Source of the DNA: a virus
Strand: one strand, 5' to 3'
Length of the DNA: 52,257 bases
IMG/VR virus record: IMGVR_UViG_3300005253_000273
Span: 1-52,257 of that record
The notes beneath the pieces were generated by a model. It had not been told where the DNA came from, did no database searches, and saw only the letters and a program-made list of their open reading frames with translations. Both the position numbers and the translations under genes were made by a program. This document shows, piece after piece, positions 1 through 5,305 of this stretch. Position 1 is the first letter of the stretch, and every line of letters begins with the position of its first letter.

Positions 1-115
1 ACCTTGGATTCCTACTCAGGAGCTGAATTAGCTTCACTCCTAAGACAGAAGTATAAGATTAATGCAGGAGGTAATAAAGATTTACGTCATTGGGCTGGGG
101 CGGTCAGAAACGAGA
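1..115. repeat. terminal overlap, copy 1 (circle joint)
   Basis: Bases 1-115 match 52143-52257 at 114 of 115 positions. The only difference is G at 102 against A at 52244, a synonymous third-position change (GCG/GCA, Ala) in the AAA ATPase gene. This is the signature of a circular or terminally redundant genome assembled as a linear contig, giving a unit length near 52,142 bp. The gene cut at the right edge continues in frame here. Confidence 0.93.
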
Positions 116-426
116 TGGAAATGGTCGTCTTCGCTCGCTTCGGAATGTTCCCAATGAATATTGTAGTAGTCTGCCATGAGAAGATTTATCAGAATGAGAA
201 AACAGGAGAGATCATTCGACAGGCAGACACCTATGGAAATCTTGGCAACACATTCGGTAGAGGCTTCTCAGAAATGTACCGTATGGTTAATATTCCCAAT
301 ATAGGCCGTCAGTTACAAACCCAAAAAGATGCAATGTGGAACGCAAATTCAAAGTATGCTCCAAACCCCTGCGAGCCTAGTTATCAAGCGATAGTCGCTT
401 CAATCACGGAGGCCGAAGATGCCTAA
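1..426 (+). CDS. Sak4-like AAA ATPase, C-terminal part (joins 51774..52257)
   Basis: This is the 3' part of a gene that starts at 51774 and crosses the circle joint; the joined product is about 264 aa. The part here begins at residue 124 and includes the hydrophobic strand and Asp of a Walker B-like motif (TMTLDSYSG). It continues with the region containing RHWAGAVRNE. P-loop proteins of this type (AAA_24 / Sak4-like RecA-fold) act in phage single-strand annealing and recombination, usually beside an ssDNA-binding protein, as here. The TTG at 4 is not a real start; the true start is in the right end of the window. The gene overlaps the next ORF by 8 bases, which suggests translational coupling. 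Confidence 0.85.
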   Translation, partial: TLDSYSGAELASLLRQKYKINAGGNKDLRHWAGAVRNEMEMVVFARFGMFPMNIVVVCHEKIYQNEKTGEIIRQADTYGNLGNTFGRGFSEMYRMVNIPNIGRQLQTQKDAMWNANSKYAPNPCEPSYQAIVASITEAEDA

Positions 427-616
427 TTTCACCCTTAACAATCAAATGTTTTATGTTTCTTGGTCTGAAGTTTTACTTGAGGCAGATTCCGATGAAAGGT
501 TTCATATTGGTAGGGCTTTAGATAGTTTAAATGAATTGAATAAATTGGGAACTGAAATTGTTCATCGAATGATTCGAGAAGACAAAATTGATTTAACCGC
601 CAACCAAGGAGAATAA
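419..616 (+). CDS. hypothetical protein, 65 aa
   Basis: I do not recognise this small acidic protein. It sits between the AAA ATPase and the ssDNA-binding protein, overlapping the first by 8 bases and ending 2 bases before the second, so it belongs to the same recombination operon. The ATG follows a GGAGG-type site (at 410-414). The C-terminal half reads as one amphipathic helix (ALDSLNELNKLGTEIVHRMI). A role as an accessory of the recombination pair is inferred from position only. Confidence 0.75.
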   Translation: MPNFTLNNQMFYVSWSEVLLEADSDERFHIGRALDSLNELNKLGTEIVHRMIREDKIDLTANQGE

Positions 617-618
617 AA

Positions 619-1245
619 ATGGCAAAAATTGGTACTATTCCGCAAGTTGTAAATGATCCATCAAGCAGCATTGATCCTGGAATTTTCGTCTTTTCTTGTG
701 AATCAATAAAGGAGGGAGATCATAAAGATCAACTTATTTATGATTCAGTGTTCAGAGTTCAAGAACCTATCGCCTATAAAGGACAGGCTCATTTTGAACG
801 CTGGTTCATTGGAACTGATAAAGACCCCGAAGCAATACTTCCTGAAACTTGGACAAGTAAAGCTGGACACATGAAGAAAGCCTGTGATGCTATGGGAGTG
901 CCTTTTCTCGGCCAGAATCCTGATATGATTATTCAGCAAATGGTCGGAAAACTGTTCTGTGCCAAGATTGTTCACAAGCAAACAACAAAAGATGGAGTTA
1001 CTTACACTAATGCTCGTGTTGTACAATATGGACAGCATGGAACCATGACGCCGGAGGTATTCGTGTCAGACAACGGTCAGTCTCCTGTTACGGCTCCAAT
1101 AGCTCCAGCTCCATTGCCTGCTGGAGCACCCGGTGTAGGTACTCCTGTGGCTCCTCAGACGGGCATGCCTGCCAGTCCGGCAGCACTTCAACAGGGAGGT
1201 CAACAGGCACCTCTGGGCCCTCCACTGCCTCCTCAGCACCAATAA
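619..1245 (+). CDS. DUF669-like single-stranded DNA-binding protein
   Basis: The product is 208 aa. Residues 1-150 form a beta-rich domain typical of phage DUF669 proteins that accompany AAA_24/Sak4 ATPases: an opening IDPGIFVFSCESIKEGD strand, then FERWFIGTD and GKLFCAKIVHK strands. Residues about 155-208 are a low-complexity Pro/Ala/Gln tail, as in many SSB proteins. The likely role is to coat ssDNA during replication or recombination and recruit the ATPase. The start has AAGGAGAATAAAA upstream. The last codons contain G GGC CCT in the zero frame, from which a -1 shift would bypass the TAA at 1243-1245 and enter a zinc-finger frame (1275..1382). Family assignment is by pattern, so moderate. 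Confidence 0.75.
   Translation: MAKIGTIPQVVNDPSSSIDPGIFVFSCESIKEGDHKDQLIYDSVFRVQEPIAYKGQAHFERWFIGTDKDPEAILPETWTSKAGHMKKACDAMGVPFLGQNPDMIIQQMVGKLFCAKIVHKQTTKDGVTYTNARVVQYGQHGTMTPEVFVSDNGQSPVTAPIAPAPLPAGAPGVGTPVAPQTGMPASPAALQQGGQQAPLGPPLPPQHQ
1215..1221 (+). promoter_or_regulatory. candidate -1 slippery heptamer GGGCCCT
   Basis: In the frame of the ssDNA-binding protein the codons are CTG GGC CCT, so GGGCCCT has exact X XXY YYZ geometry, eight codons before the stop. A -1 slip leads into an open frame that runs to 1382 and encodes a C2H2 zinc finger. G/C-rich heptamers are weaker than A-rich ones, so this is a candidate only; a one-base consensus error would look the same. Confidence 0.3.
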
Positions 1246-1274
1246 CGAGGAGGCCACAGGCAGGAGTTGTCTGG

Positions 1275-1382
1275 TTGACTTGTGATGTCTGCTCTCAACA
1301 GGTGGATTCAATGCAGTTTGATGAGCATACGAACAGGCATTTGACTGATCCGAAAGATCCATATTTTGTGCAGGTGCGGTAG
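1275..1382 (+). CDS. C2H2 zinc-finger frame, separate ORF or frameshift tail
   Basis: This frame reads CDVCSQQVDSMQFDEHTNRH, i.e. C-x2-C-x11-H-x3-H, a classic C2H2 finger, followed by LTDPKDPYFVQVR and a stop at 1380-1382. It has no ATG upstream of the finger. Either a TTG at 1275 starts a 35-aa protein, or ribosomes arrive by -1 frameshifting from the ssDNA-binding gene. In the second case a linker (residues like SSAPITRRPQAGVVW) joins the Pro/Ala tail to the finger. The frame is open across the upstream stop and stays in-style with the tail, which favours a fusion or an indel. Confidence 0.45.
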   Translation: MTCDVCSQQVDSMQFDEHTNRHLTDPKDPYFVQVR

Positions 1383-1672
1383 GGGAGGATGCATAGAGGC
1401 GGGCACACGTCTATAGTTCTAGCAGGGCCTCCCCGGAGATGGGATCTCCTACAACCCTGTTAGGATGCTGTACCAATAAATAATGTTGGTTGCGTAGTAT
1501 GAGAGTCACAATACGACATGGTCGTTCCTGTTACGCTGGGGTAGTGTCCAGCCGCAAGCCGCTTAATAAATCAAGGCGGGGGTAATTTCACGGCTGGCCC
1601 GGTCGTTAGAAGTATTCAGGTCCCGCCCACTTCGCAGGTGTCAAACACCTGGATACCTCTGGGCAGGAATTT
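1383..1672 (+). ncRNA. structured noncoding segment, several hairpins
   Basis: No ORF fits here, but stable inverted repeats are dense. They include GGAGAT/ATCTCC (1435-1440/1444-1449), ACGAC/GTCGT (1513-1517/1521-1525), CCAGCCG/CGGCTGG (1548-1554/1591-1597) with CCGC/GCGG inside, and TCCCGCCCA/TGGGCAGGA (1621-1629/1660-1668, one mismatch) enclosing CAGGTGT/ACACCTG (1635-1641/1645-1651). The last two nest as one 48-nt two-tier stem-loop. I read this as the 5' part of the RNA array that follows. Strand is taken from the flanking genes. Confidence 0.5.
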
Positions 1673-1673
1673 T

Positions 1674-1786
1674 CAGACTGTGAGCGGCGTGGTGACTTTA
1701 GAGGGTCGGCCCTCCACGGAATCGCTATAAGGCCAGTTAAGTAAAACAAACCCGGTGACTTCTGGCAAATCCGGCCTCACAGTCTG
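1674..1786 (+). ncRNA. RNA element E1 (CAGACU-type terminal helix)
   Basis: A perfect 11-bp terminal helix, CAGACTGTGAG (1674-1684) with CTCACAGTCTG (1776-1786), closes a 113-nt element. Inside are a GAGGG/CCCTC hairpin with TCGG loop, a surrounding CGTGG/CCACG pairing, and a GCCAG/CTGGC pairing. The outer CAGACT/AGTCTG pairs recur in E4 (2275..2318) around a different interior. It is followed by ATTTAAATTTGA and then E2. No known riboswitch, ribozyme or tRNA pattern was recognised. Confidence 0.6.
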
Positions 1787-1795
1787 ATTTAAATT

Positions 1796-1920
1796 TGAGT
1801 TGTGGCGGCTAATTGAAATGGGCGTGGAGGAAGTGGACCGAAAGGAAAGCATGAGCCCGCAAGATATCCGATTCTAGAGTCTGATATCGGCCGTGAGCGA
1901 ATCTCCTATCCCACAACTCA
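1796..1920 (+). ncRNA. RNA element E2 (GUUGUGG-type terminal helix)
   Basis: A perfect 10-bp terminal helix, TGAGTTGTGG (1796-1805) with CCACAACTCA (1911-1920), closes a 125-nt element. Inside are GATATC/GATATC around a GATTC/GAGTC hairpin (near 1864-1888) and a GGGC/GCCC pairing. The element ends 25 nt before the start of the zinc protein at 1946, so it could be its leader. The GTTGTGG/CCACAAC core is shared with E5 and E7. Confidence 0.62.
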
Positions 1921-1945
1921 TTTTCACTTCTAATCGGAGAAAATC

Positions 1946-2158
1946 ATGGGAATGCCCGATCCAAAAGTTAGATGCTTTAAATGTGATATACAAGTTTGGG
2001 AAGCAAATGTTGACCAGTTTGATCGCTGTCCAAACTGTGATAATTCACTATGTTCTTATTGTTGGGAGAAAGAACATATAGTTGATGATTGTTACCGATG
2101 TAATACACCAGACTCAAAAGAAAAGGTTTTGCCTAATACATATAACGGAGTTTGGTAA
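1946..2158 (+). CDS. small zinc-ribbon protein, 70 aa
   Basis: The protein carries four Cys pairs: CFKC, CPNC, CSYC and, after a KEH segment, CYRC. This suggests one or two zinc-binding knuckles over nearly its whole length. The start at 1946 has CGGAGA upstream. It is enclosed between RNA elements E2 and E3, an arrangement repeated for the next two small genes. Function is unknown; small zinc ribbons in phages are often host-takeover or regulatory factors, but nothing specific can be read here. Confidence 0.75.
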   Translation: MGMPDPKVRCFKCDIQVWEANVDQFDRCPNCDNSLCSYCWEKEHIVDDCYRCNTPDSKEKVLPNTYNGVW

Positions 2159-2171
2159 GACACAAATATTT

Positions 2172-2266
2172 GCCGGGTTCCACAAGATGACCCTTGGTAG
2201 GTACGGCGCGAAGACAATGAGAGTTGGGCTCTCGTAAGACCGTGGGGACAAAACCTGCCACCCGGT
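2172..2266 (+). ncRNA. RNA element E3 (CCGGGU-type terminal helix)
   Basis: GCCGGGT (2172-2178) pairs with ACCCGGT (2260-2266) to close a 95-nt element. Inside are GGTAGGT/ACCTGCC (2196-2202/2253-2259), ACGG/CCGT (2203-2206/2240-2243) and a GAGAG/CTCTC hairpin (2219-2223/2229-2233) with loop TTGGG, all coaxially nested. The 3' strand ACCTGCCACCCGG is identical in E6 (2688..2807). The element starts 13 nt after the stop of the zinc protein. Confidence 0.6.
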
Positions 2267-2274
2267 TTCAAATT

Positions 2275-2318
2275 CAGACTGGTGGAATTACTCAGGTAGG
2301 ACAATCCTGCCCAGTCTG
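2275..2318 (+). ncRNA. RNA element E4 (short CAGACU-type hairpin)
   Basis: CAGACTGG (2275-2282) pairs with CCAGTCTG (2311-2318), an 8-bp perfect stem closing 44 nt with an inner CAGG/CCTG pairing. The flanks match E1: TTCAGACT before it and GTCTGATTTAAATTTTGAGTTGTGG after it, leading directly into E5 as E1 leads into E2. E4+E5 therefore look like a diverged second copy of the E1+E2 pair, with most of the E1 interior lost. Confidence 0.6.
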
Positions 2319-2330
2319 ATTTAAATTTTG

Positions 2331-2462
2331 AGTTGTGGGCCACATTAGAATATACACGCCTATAATTTGCTCGTCCGGCAGTTAATTGCGAAGAGGTCTT
2401 TAATGCCCGGATACGATATCAGAGAAATAAAAGACCGTTTGTATATTCGCAGGCCCACAACT
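2331..2462 (+). ncRNA. RNA element E5 (GUUGUGG-type terminal helix)
   Basis: This is the clearest long fold in the array. AGTTGTGGGCC (2331-2341) pairs with GGCCCACAACT (2452-2462), then GAATATAC (2348-2355) with GTATATTC (2441-2448), then GGTCTTT (2395-2401) with AAAGACC (2430-2436). These are three nested perfect helices of 11, 8 and 7 bp. It shares the GTTGTGG/CCACAAC core with E2 and E7 and ends 24 nt before the lipoprotein start at 2487. Confidence 0.65.
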
Positions 2463-2486
2463 TATTTAAATTTGAAAGGAGATTTC

Positions 2487-2669
2487 ATGAAACAATGCAT
2501 TCTATTATTTATATTCGTATTTACTCTGATTGGATGTGGTGGGAAAAGCGACACACTTGGTCAACCATGTCAGCTTTATCTTCATAGTGAGGGTACTACA
2601 GATGCCCGTGAAGCGGCGTGCGAGAAGTATAACAAGGAATACCAGAAACAGAAACAATTAGCACAGTAA
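2487..2669 (+). CDS. small lipoprotein, 60 aa
   Basis: The protein begins MKQCILLFIFVFTLIGC, a signal peptide ending in a lipobox (L-I-G-C, Cys17), so it is probably lipid-anchored in the host envelope. The mature part has two Cys (GQPCQL, AACEKY) and a charged, helical C-terminus. An in-frame ATG-less extension upstream overlaps E5; AAAGGAG at 2475-2481 clearly selects 2487. As an early envelope protein it could modify the cell surface (for example superinfection exclusion), an inference from location and anchor only. Confidence 0.8.
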   Translation: MKQCILLFIFVFTLIGCGGKSDTLGQPCQLYLHSEGTTDAREAACEKYNKEYQKQKQLAQ

Positions 2670-2687
2670 AATACATTCAAGTATATT

Positions 2688-2807
2688 GCCGGGTAAAACA
2701 TCATAAGGGTATAGGTTCTTGCTAAACCGTATACCCCAAAAAGATGGGCGGTCCCTATACAATAGGTGAAATAACTGAAGAAGGGTAGTAGCTACCTGCC
2801 ACCCGGC
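2688..2807 (+). ncRNA. RNA element E6 (CCGGGU-type terminal helix)
   Basis: GCCGGGT (2688-2694) pairs perfectly with ACCCGGC (2801-2807). Inside are GGGTATA/TATACCC (2707-2713/2730-2736) enclosing GGTT/AACC, CCTA/TAGG near 2752-2765, and GGTAG/CTACC (2784-2788/2792-2796). Its 3' strand ACCTGCCACCCGG matches E3. It begins 18 nt after the lipoprotein stop and ends 22 nt before the ATG at 2830. Confidence 0.6.
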
Positions 2808-2829
2808 TTACTTATTGGAGGATTGAGAG

Positions 2830-3006
2830 ATGAACACTTGCAAGGATTGTAAGTGGTGGAATGACATCCACAAACGCATTAAAGGGGAGTGTTCTGAGAT
2901 AGGACAGAGAGGGTTAATTAGTCATCCTGAAATTCCTTATAAGACTATTTATTCTTATGAAACCTTTAAAGACTTCGGCTGTATCCATTGGGAGAAGAAA
3001 GAATGA
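2830..3006 (+). CDS. small Cys-rich protein, CKDCKWW type, 58 aa
   Basis: The protein starts MNTCKDCKWWND and ends FKDFGCIHWEKKE, with one more Cys between (GECSE), giving a C-x2-C...C...C set likely to bind zinc. The same C-x2-C-KWW...FGC-x2-WE layout occurs in the 77-aa protein at 7242..7475, so they form a family. TTGGAGGATTGAGAG precedes the ATG. Its stop overlaps the next start (ATGA). Confidence 0.72.
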   Translation: MNTCKDCKWWNDIHKRIKGECSEIGQRGLISHPEIPYKTIYSYETFKDFGCIHWEKKE

Positions 3007-3185
3007 GTAATCATGTATGGATAGTTGAATATGGTAGTGGTAAATCTTGGAAGCCCGATCCAAATAAATATGATGAATCTTTGCATCACCCAACAAGGAA
3101 AATAGCACTGGATCACAAAGAATGTAATCACTGTGGCCACCCAAATAATCTCCGTGTCTGCAAATATGTGAGGGAAGAAAGATGA
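3003..3185 (+). CDS. hypothetical protein with Cys/His cluster, 60 aa
   Basis: Start at 3003 is chosen because ATG overlaps the previous stop (ATGA) and GGGAGAAGAAAG lies upstream. The N-terminal half is basic and polar; the C-terminal half has CNHCGHPNNLRVC, a plausible zinc knuckle. It overlaps the next start by 4 bases. Function unknown. Confidence 0.65.
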   Translation: MSNHVWIVEYGSGKSWKPDPNKYDESLHHPTRKIALDHKECNHCGHPNNLRVCKYVREER

Positions 3186-3778
3186 ATGATCGACTGGAAG
3201 AGATTAAGAAACGCTACATTCGGGAAACTATGGATCATGATACTGCATGGCTCATTGCAGAAGTCGAGCGGTTGCGTTGTAAAGTTGTTGGTCATGAGGT
3301 TTGCCAAAAATGGTCAAACAAAGAAATCGAATCCCTGCAATCCCAACTGGCGCAGATGGAAACGGAACGGAATAATTTAAGAAGCGTGGATTTAAGTCAA
3401 CGAGAAGCGTTACAAGAACTCGAAAATAAGCTGGCGGCAGTTGGAGAAGAGTTGGCGGCTTCCCGAGTTGTTATGGACAATCAGCAGACTGCTATTGAAA
3501 AGTGCGACAACAAGCTGGCGGAGGCTGAAGAATTTATTGAAAGTCAAAGTAAGGATATTTGTGGCTATCTAAATAAAATTGCGATGGTGGAGAAGAAGTG
3601 GGATGGCGCGGAGAAGGAAAACGCCAAGCTCGAGGAGCAGGTGGAGGAGTTGGAGAATCCAAGTATAGAAGTAAAATCAATTCAATGTGATAGGTGTGGA
3701 GAAATACTTGTAAATATTCCAAAACTTCAATTACGCCATCAATGCAACGATCCAGCGCAAGGGAGCGGAAGATTATGA
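3182..3778 (+). CDS. coiled-coil protein with C-terminal zinc knuckle
   Basis: The product is 198 aa. Residues about 1-155 are almost uninterrupted heptad-type helix (ERLRCKV, LAQMETERNNL, ELENKLAAVGEEL), predicting a long coiled coil. Residues about 165-190 contain CDRCGEILVNIPKLQLRHQC, a C-x2-C...H-x-C zinc knuckle. The protein is likely dimeric; proteins of this layout in phages often bridge DNA or partner proteins, but no function can be assigned. It is coupled by ATGA overlaps on both sides. Confidence 0.75.
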   Translation: MNDRLEEIKKRYIRETMDHDTAWLIAEVERLRCKVVGHEVCQKWSNKEIESLQSQLAQMETERNNLRSVDLSQREALQELENKLAAVGEELAASRVVMDNQQTAIEKCDNKLAEAEEFIESQSKDICGYLNKIAMVEKKWDGAEKENAKLEEQVEELENPSIEVKSIQCDRCGEILVNIPKLQLRHQCNDPAQGSGRL

Positions 3779-4125
3779 CTCCAGAAAAACTAAAACAACT
3801 GGCAGAATCAGCGGCGGAGTTTTTGGGGGCTGATGAGAATAATTGTATCTGGGTGCATGAAGGCGCTTCAATTGAAATAATCCCGGACAATTTATTTGGC
3901 GTAGATAATGACAAAAGGGTTGCCCCATCATACTTCATGCACCTTGGCAAGCAGGAGATGGAGAAGCTGGGGTTTAGTATTCGCTGTGAGCATAGGCTCA
4001 ATTATCAAAGAGTTTTTATTAAGAGGGATGATCTCGAAGAGGATTGGCAACTATCTCCAGTATATGTTGAAGATGAAAATGAATTCATGGCATTCTGGAG
4101 CGCATTACTGGAGGCGGTGAAATGA
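3775..4125 (+). CDS. hypothetical protein, 116 aa
   Basis: The start at 3775 overlaps the previous stop and follows GGGAGCGGAA. The sequence is acidic and mixed alpha/beta (CIWVHEGASIEIIPDNLFGV, YFMHLGKQEMEKLGFSI), with two Trp near the C-terminus (FMAFWSALL). I do not recognise the family. The next ORF starts within its stop. Confidence 0.72.
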   Translation: MTPEKLKQLAESAAEFLGADENNCIWVHEGASIEIIPDNLFGVDNDKRVAPSYFMHLGKQEMEKLGFSIRCEHRLNYQRVFIKRDDLEEDWQLSPVYVEDENEFMAFWSALLEAVK

Positions 4126-4289
4126 AAAAACCAACGATTGAAGAGCTTGAAAAGATTTTATCTGATCCTGCTGAAACTATAATTATTTTGCCTAATGGGG
4201 AAGTAAGGACTACTAAGGATAAAAAAGCAAAGAGTGCTAAACCTGAAGTCCTTTCCATTGATGAGGCGTTGAAAAGGAGTACTTATTAA
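4122..4289 (+). CDS. hypothetical protein, 55 aa
   Basis: The protein begins MKKPTIEELEKILSDP, has a short strand-turn-strand (TIIILPNGEVRTT) and then a lysine-rich stretch. It is coupled by ATGA to the previous gene and ends one base before the next ATG. Function unknown; support comes from tight packing and codon style. Confidence 0.6.
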   Translation: MKKPTIEELEKILSDPAETIIILPNGEVRTTKDKKAKSAKPEVLSIDEALKRSTY

Positions 4290-4290
4290 A

Positions 4291-4650
4291 ATGACTAACG
4301 AACAATGTATAGCCGTGGCGGAGAAAGTTTGGTGGTGGGAATTTGATAAAGCTCGGGCTCTTCACACAGACGGGTTAGTTTTACTACAGCGCACAGATGT
4401 TGATGAGCAAGTTGGATTAATAGGTTTAAGAATGGATATAGAATCCTGGCAAGGCTTCGGTAGGACGTTGGAGGCTATGGAAGCAAGGGGATTTGACCTC
4501 GGTATTAATTATGAACCTTTTTTATGTTTTATTAAAGGTGACATCAGTATAGAGATTATTTGGGGCCACAAGATGATTAAACTGATCGAAGCAACTCACC
4601 TCGCCGCCCTGGAAGCTGTGAGGAAGGAGAAGGAAGATGCGGAAGTGTAA
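4291..4650 (+). CDS. hypothetical protein, 119 aa
   Basis: The protein opens with MTNEQCIAVAEKVWWWEF, an aromatic motif often seen at the start of small phage proteins, followed by alternating strand and helix segments and a charged C-terminal helix (LAALEAVRKEKEDAEV). AAAAGGAGTACTT lies upstream. No family recognised. Confidence 0.72.
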   Translation: MTNEQCIAVAEKVWWWEFDKARALHTDGLVLLQRTDVDEQVGLIGLRMDIESWQGFGRTLEAMEARGFDLGINYEPFLCFIKGDISIEIIWGHKMIKLIEATHLAALEAVRKEKEDAEV

Positions 4651-4792
4651 ACATAGAAACTACGAGTATCTTGCCATTAAGAGCACTTGTCATTCAGTTA
4701 AGTATTGTAATGATTGCGGTGGATTAAAGTGGTCGTTTAGGAGTCGCTGGTTATTGCCTAAACGCCATCTCAAGATTATGGAGGGGAAGTAG
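4637..4792 (+). CDS. zinc-ribbon microprotein, 51 aa
   Basis: The sequence has CKHRNYEY...CHSV-KYCNDCGGLKW, a C-x2-H / C-x2-C type ribbon followed by a basic tail (RSRWLLPKRHLK). It overlaps the end of the previous gene and has AAGGAGAAGGAAG upstream. This is one of many Cys-rich microproteins in this operon. Confidence 0.65.
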   Translation: MRKCKHRNYEYLAIKSTCHSVKYCNDCGGLKWSFRSRWLLPKRHLKIMEGK

Positions 4793-4793
4793 G

Positions 4794-4895
4794 TTGGGAA
4801 TATTTCGTAAGATTATAGCCACTTTTATTTATTTACCGATCTGCCTATTCGGTGAATTTTTAGACGGGTTGAATTGTATATGGAGAGAAAAATGA
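4794..4895 (+). CDS. 33-aa hydrophobic microprotein (TTG start)
   Basis: From TTG at 4794 the frame reads a basic start (GIFRKII) and a hydrophobic stretch (ATFIYLPICLFGEFL), consistent with a small membrane peptide. GAGGGGAAG precedes it and the stop overlaps the next ATG (ATGA), as for its neighbours, which supports translation. No annotation possible beyond that. Confidence 0.4.
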   Translation: MGIFRKIIATFIYLPICLFGEFLDGLNCIWREK

Positions 4896-4960
4896 CCAAC
4901 AACGAAATCATCCATGCCGCTGTCATTGCGGCTACGAAGTATTGGGAGGAGAAGTTGTGA
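4892..4960 (+). CDS. 22-aa microprotein
   Basis: A short frame, MTNNEIIHAAVIAATKYWEEKL, with GGAGAGA upstream and ATGA overlaps at both ends. It predicts one amphipathic helix. It may exist mainly to couple translation. Confidence 0.35.
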   Translation: MTNNEIIHAAVIAATKYWEEKL

Positions 4961-5016
4961 TGAAATTATTGTGTTGACTGGGTTTTCATAACTGGGATAA
5001 ATATGGGAGGGTATGA
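4960..5016 (+). pseudogene. microprotein interrupted by TGA in place of Trp
   Basis: The frame reads MKLLC, a TGA at 4975-4977, then LGFHNWDKYGRV and a second TGA that overlaps the ATG of the next gene. With Trp at the first TGA it would read LLCWLGFHNW, the style of small phage zinc proteins (compare CFFGRHEYP in the next gene). Exact ATGA coupling at both outer ends argues the whole frame was once one gene. An opal mutation, readthrough or a consensus error would all fit. Confidence 0.4.
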
Positions 5017-5171
5017 GAAACGCAATAGGAAGACTTAAATGCTTTTTTGGACGCCATGAATACCCCAATGAGTGGCTACGTTATACAAGCAACATTAGAG
5101 CTTGGCATAAAGACTGCATCTATTGTCGGCATAAAGGAAGGATATGGAAATTCGGGTGTAAATTAAAATAG
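5013..5171 (+). CDS. small Cys/His-rich protein, 52 aa
   Basis: The protein reads RLKCFFGRHEYP near the start and CIYCRHKGRIWKFGC near the end, i.e. C...H and C-x2-C-x-H...C groups that suggest a zinc fold. It is strongly basic. GGGAGGGT lies upstream of the ATG. It starts inside the stop of the interrupted frame before it. Confidence 0.6.
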   Translation: MRNAIGRLKCFFGRHEYPNEWLRYTSNIRAWHKDCIYCRHKGRIWKFGCKLK

Positions 5172-5194
5172 CTTATGAAACCTACGAGGAAGTG

Positions 5195-5305
5195 ATGAAA
5201 CATTTTGTTAGAAAACTCTGTAAAAAACATGCTTATGCATATATGTACGGACGAAGGCTGTTTGTGGATAGAGTCTGTTTCTTTTTCTGTTGGAGGTGTC
5301 AATGA
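5195..5305 (+). CDS. basic Cys-rich microprotein, 36 aa
   Basis: The frame starts MKHFVRKLCKKH and ends VCFFFCWRCQ, with four Cys in 36 residues. GAGGAAGTG precedes the ATG and the stop overlaps the polymerase start (ATGA), so it is the gene directly coupled to the polymerase. Function unknown. Confidence 0.5.
   Translation: MKHFVRKLCKKHAYAYMYGRRLFVDRVCFFFCWRCQ

Noticed and set aside
1674-1920. integron attC-like sites (GTT...AAC inverted repeats)
   Set aside because: GTTGTGG does not match the GTTRRRY core, there is no integrase, and interiors are not gene cassettes.
1893-2081. 62-aa frame overlapping the zinc protein
   Set aside because: It starts inside RNA element E2, and the alternative frame has Cys pairs and a good ribosome site.
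2367-2486. N-terminal extension of the lipoprotein
   Set aside because: It overlaps the long E5 fold, and a signal peptide with AAAGGAG starts at 2487.
1383-2807. tRNA genes or a group I intron in the structured region
   Set aside because: No T-loop/anticodon arrangement or acceptor CCA context fits, and the CAGACT and AAGATATC strings that recall group I core segments are accounted for by local hairpins and lack the P7/P3 partners.
4974-5002. promoter TTGACT-N17-ATAAAT before 5013
   Set aside because: The -10 is poor and it lies inside a tightly coupled gene series.
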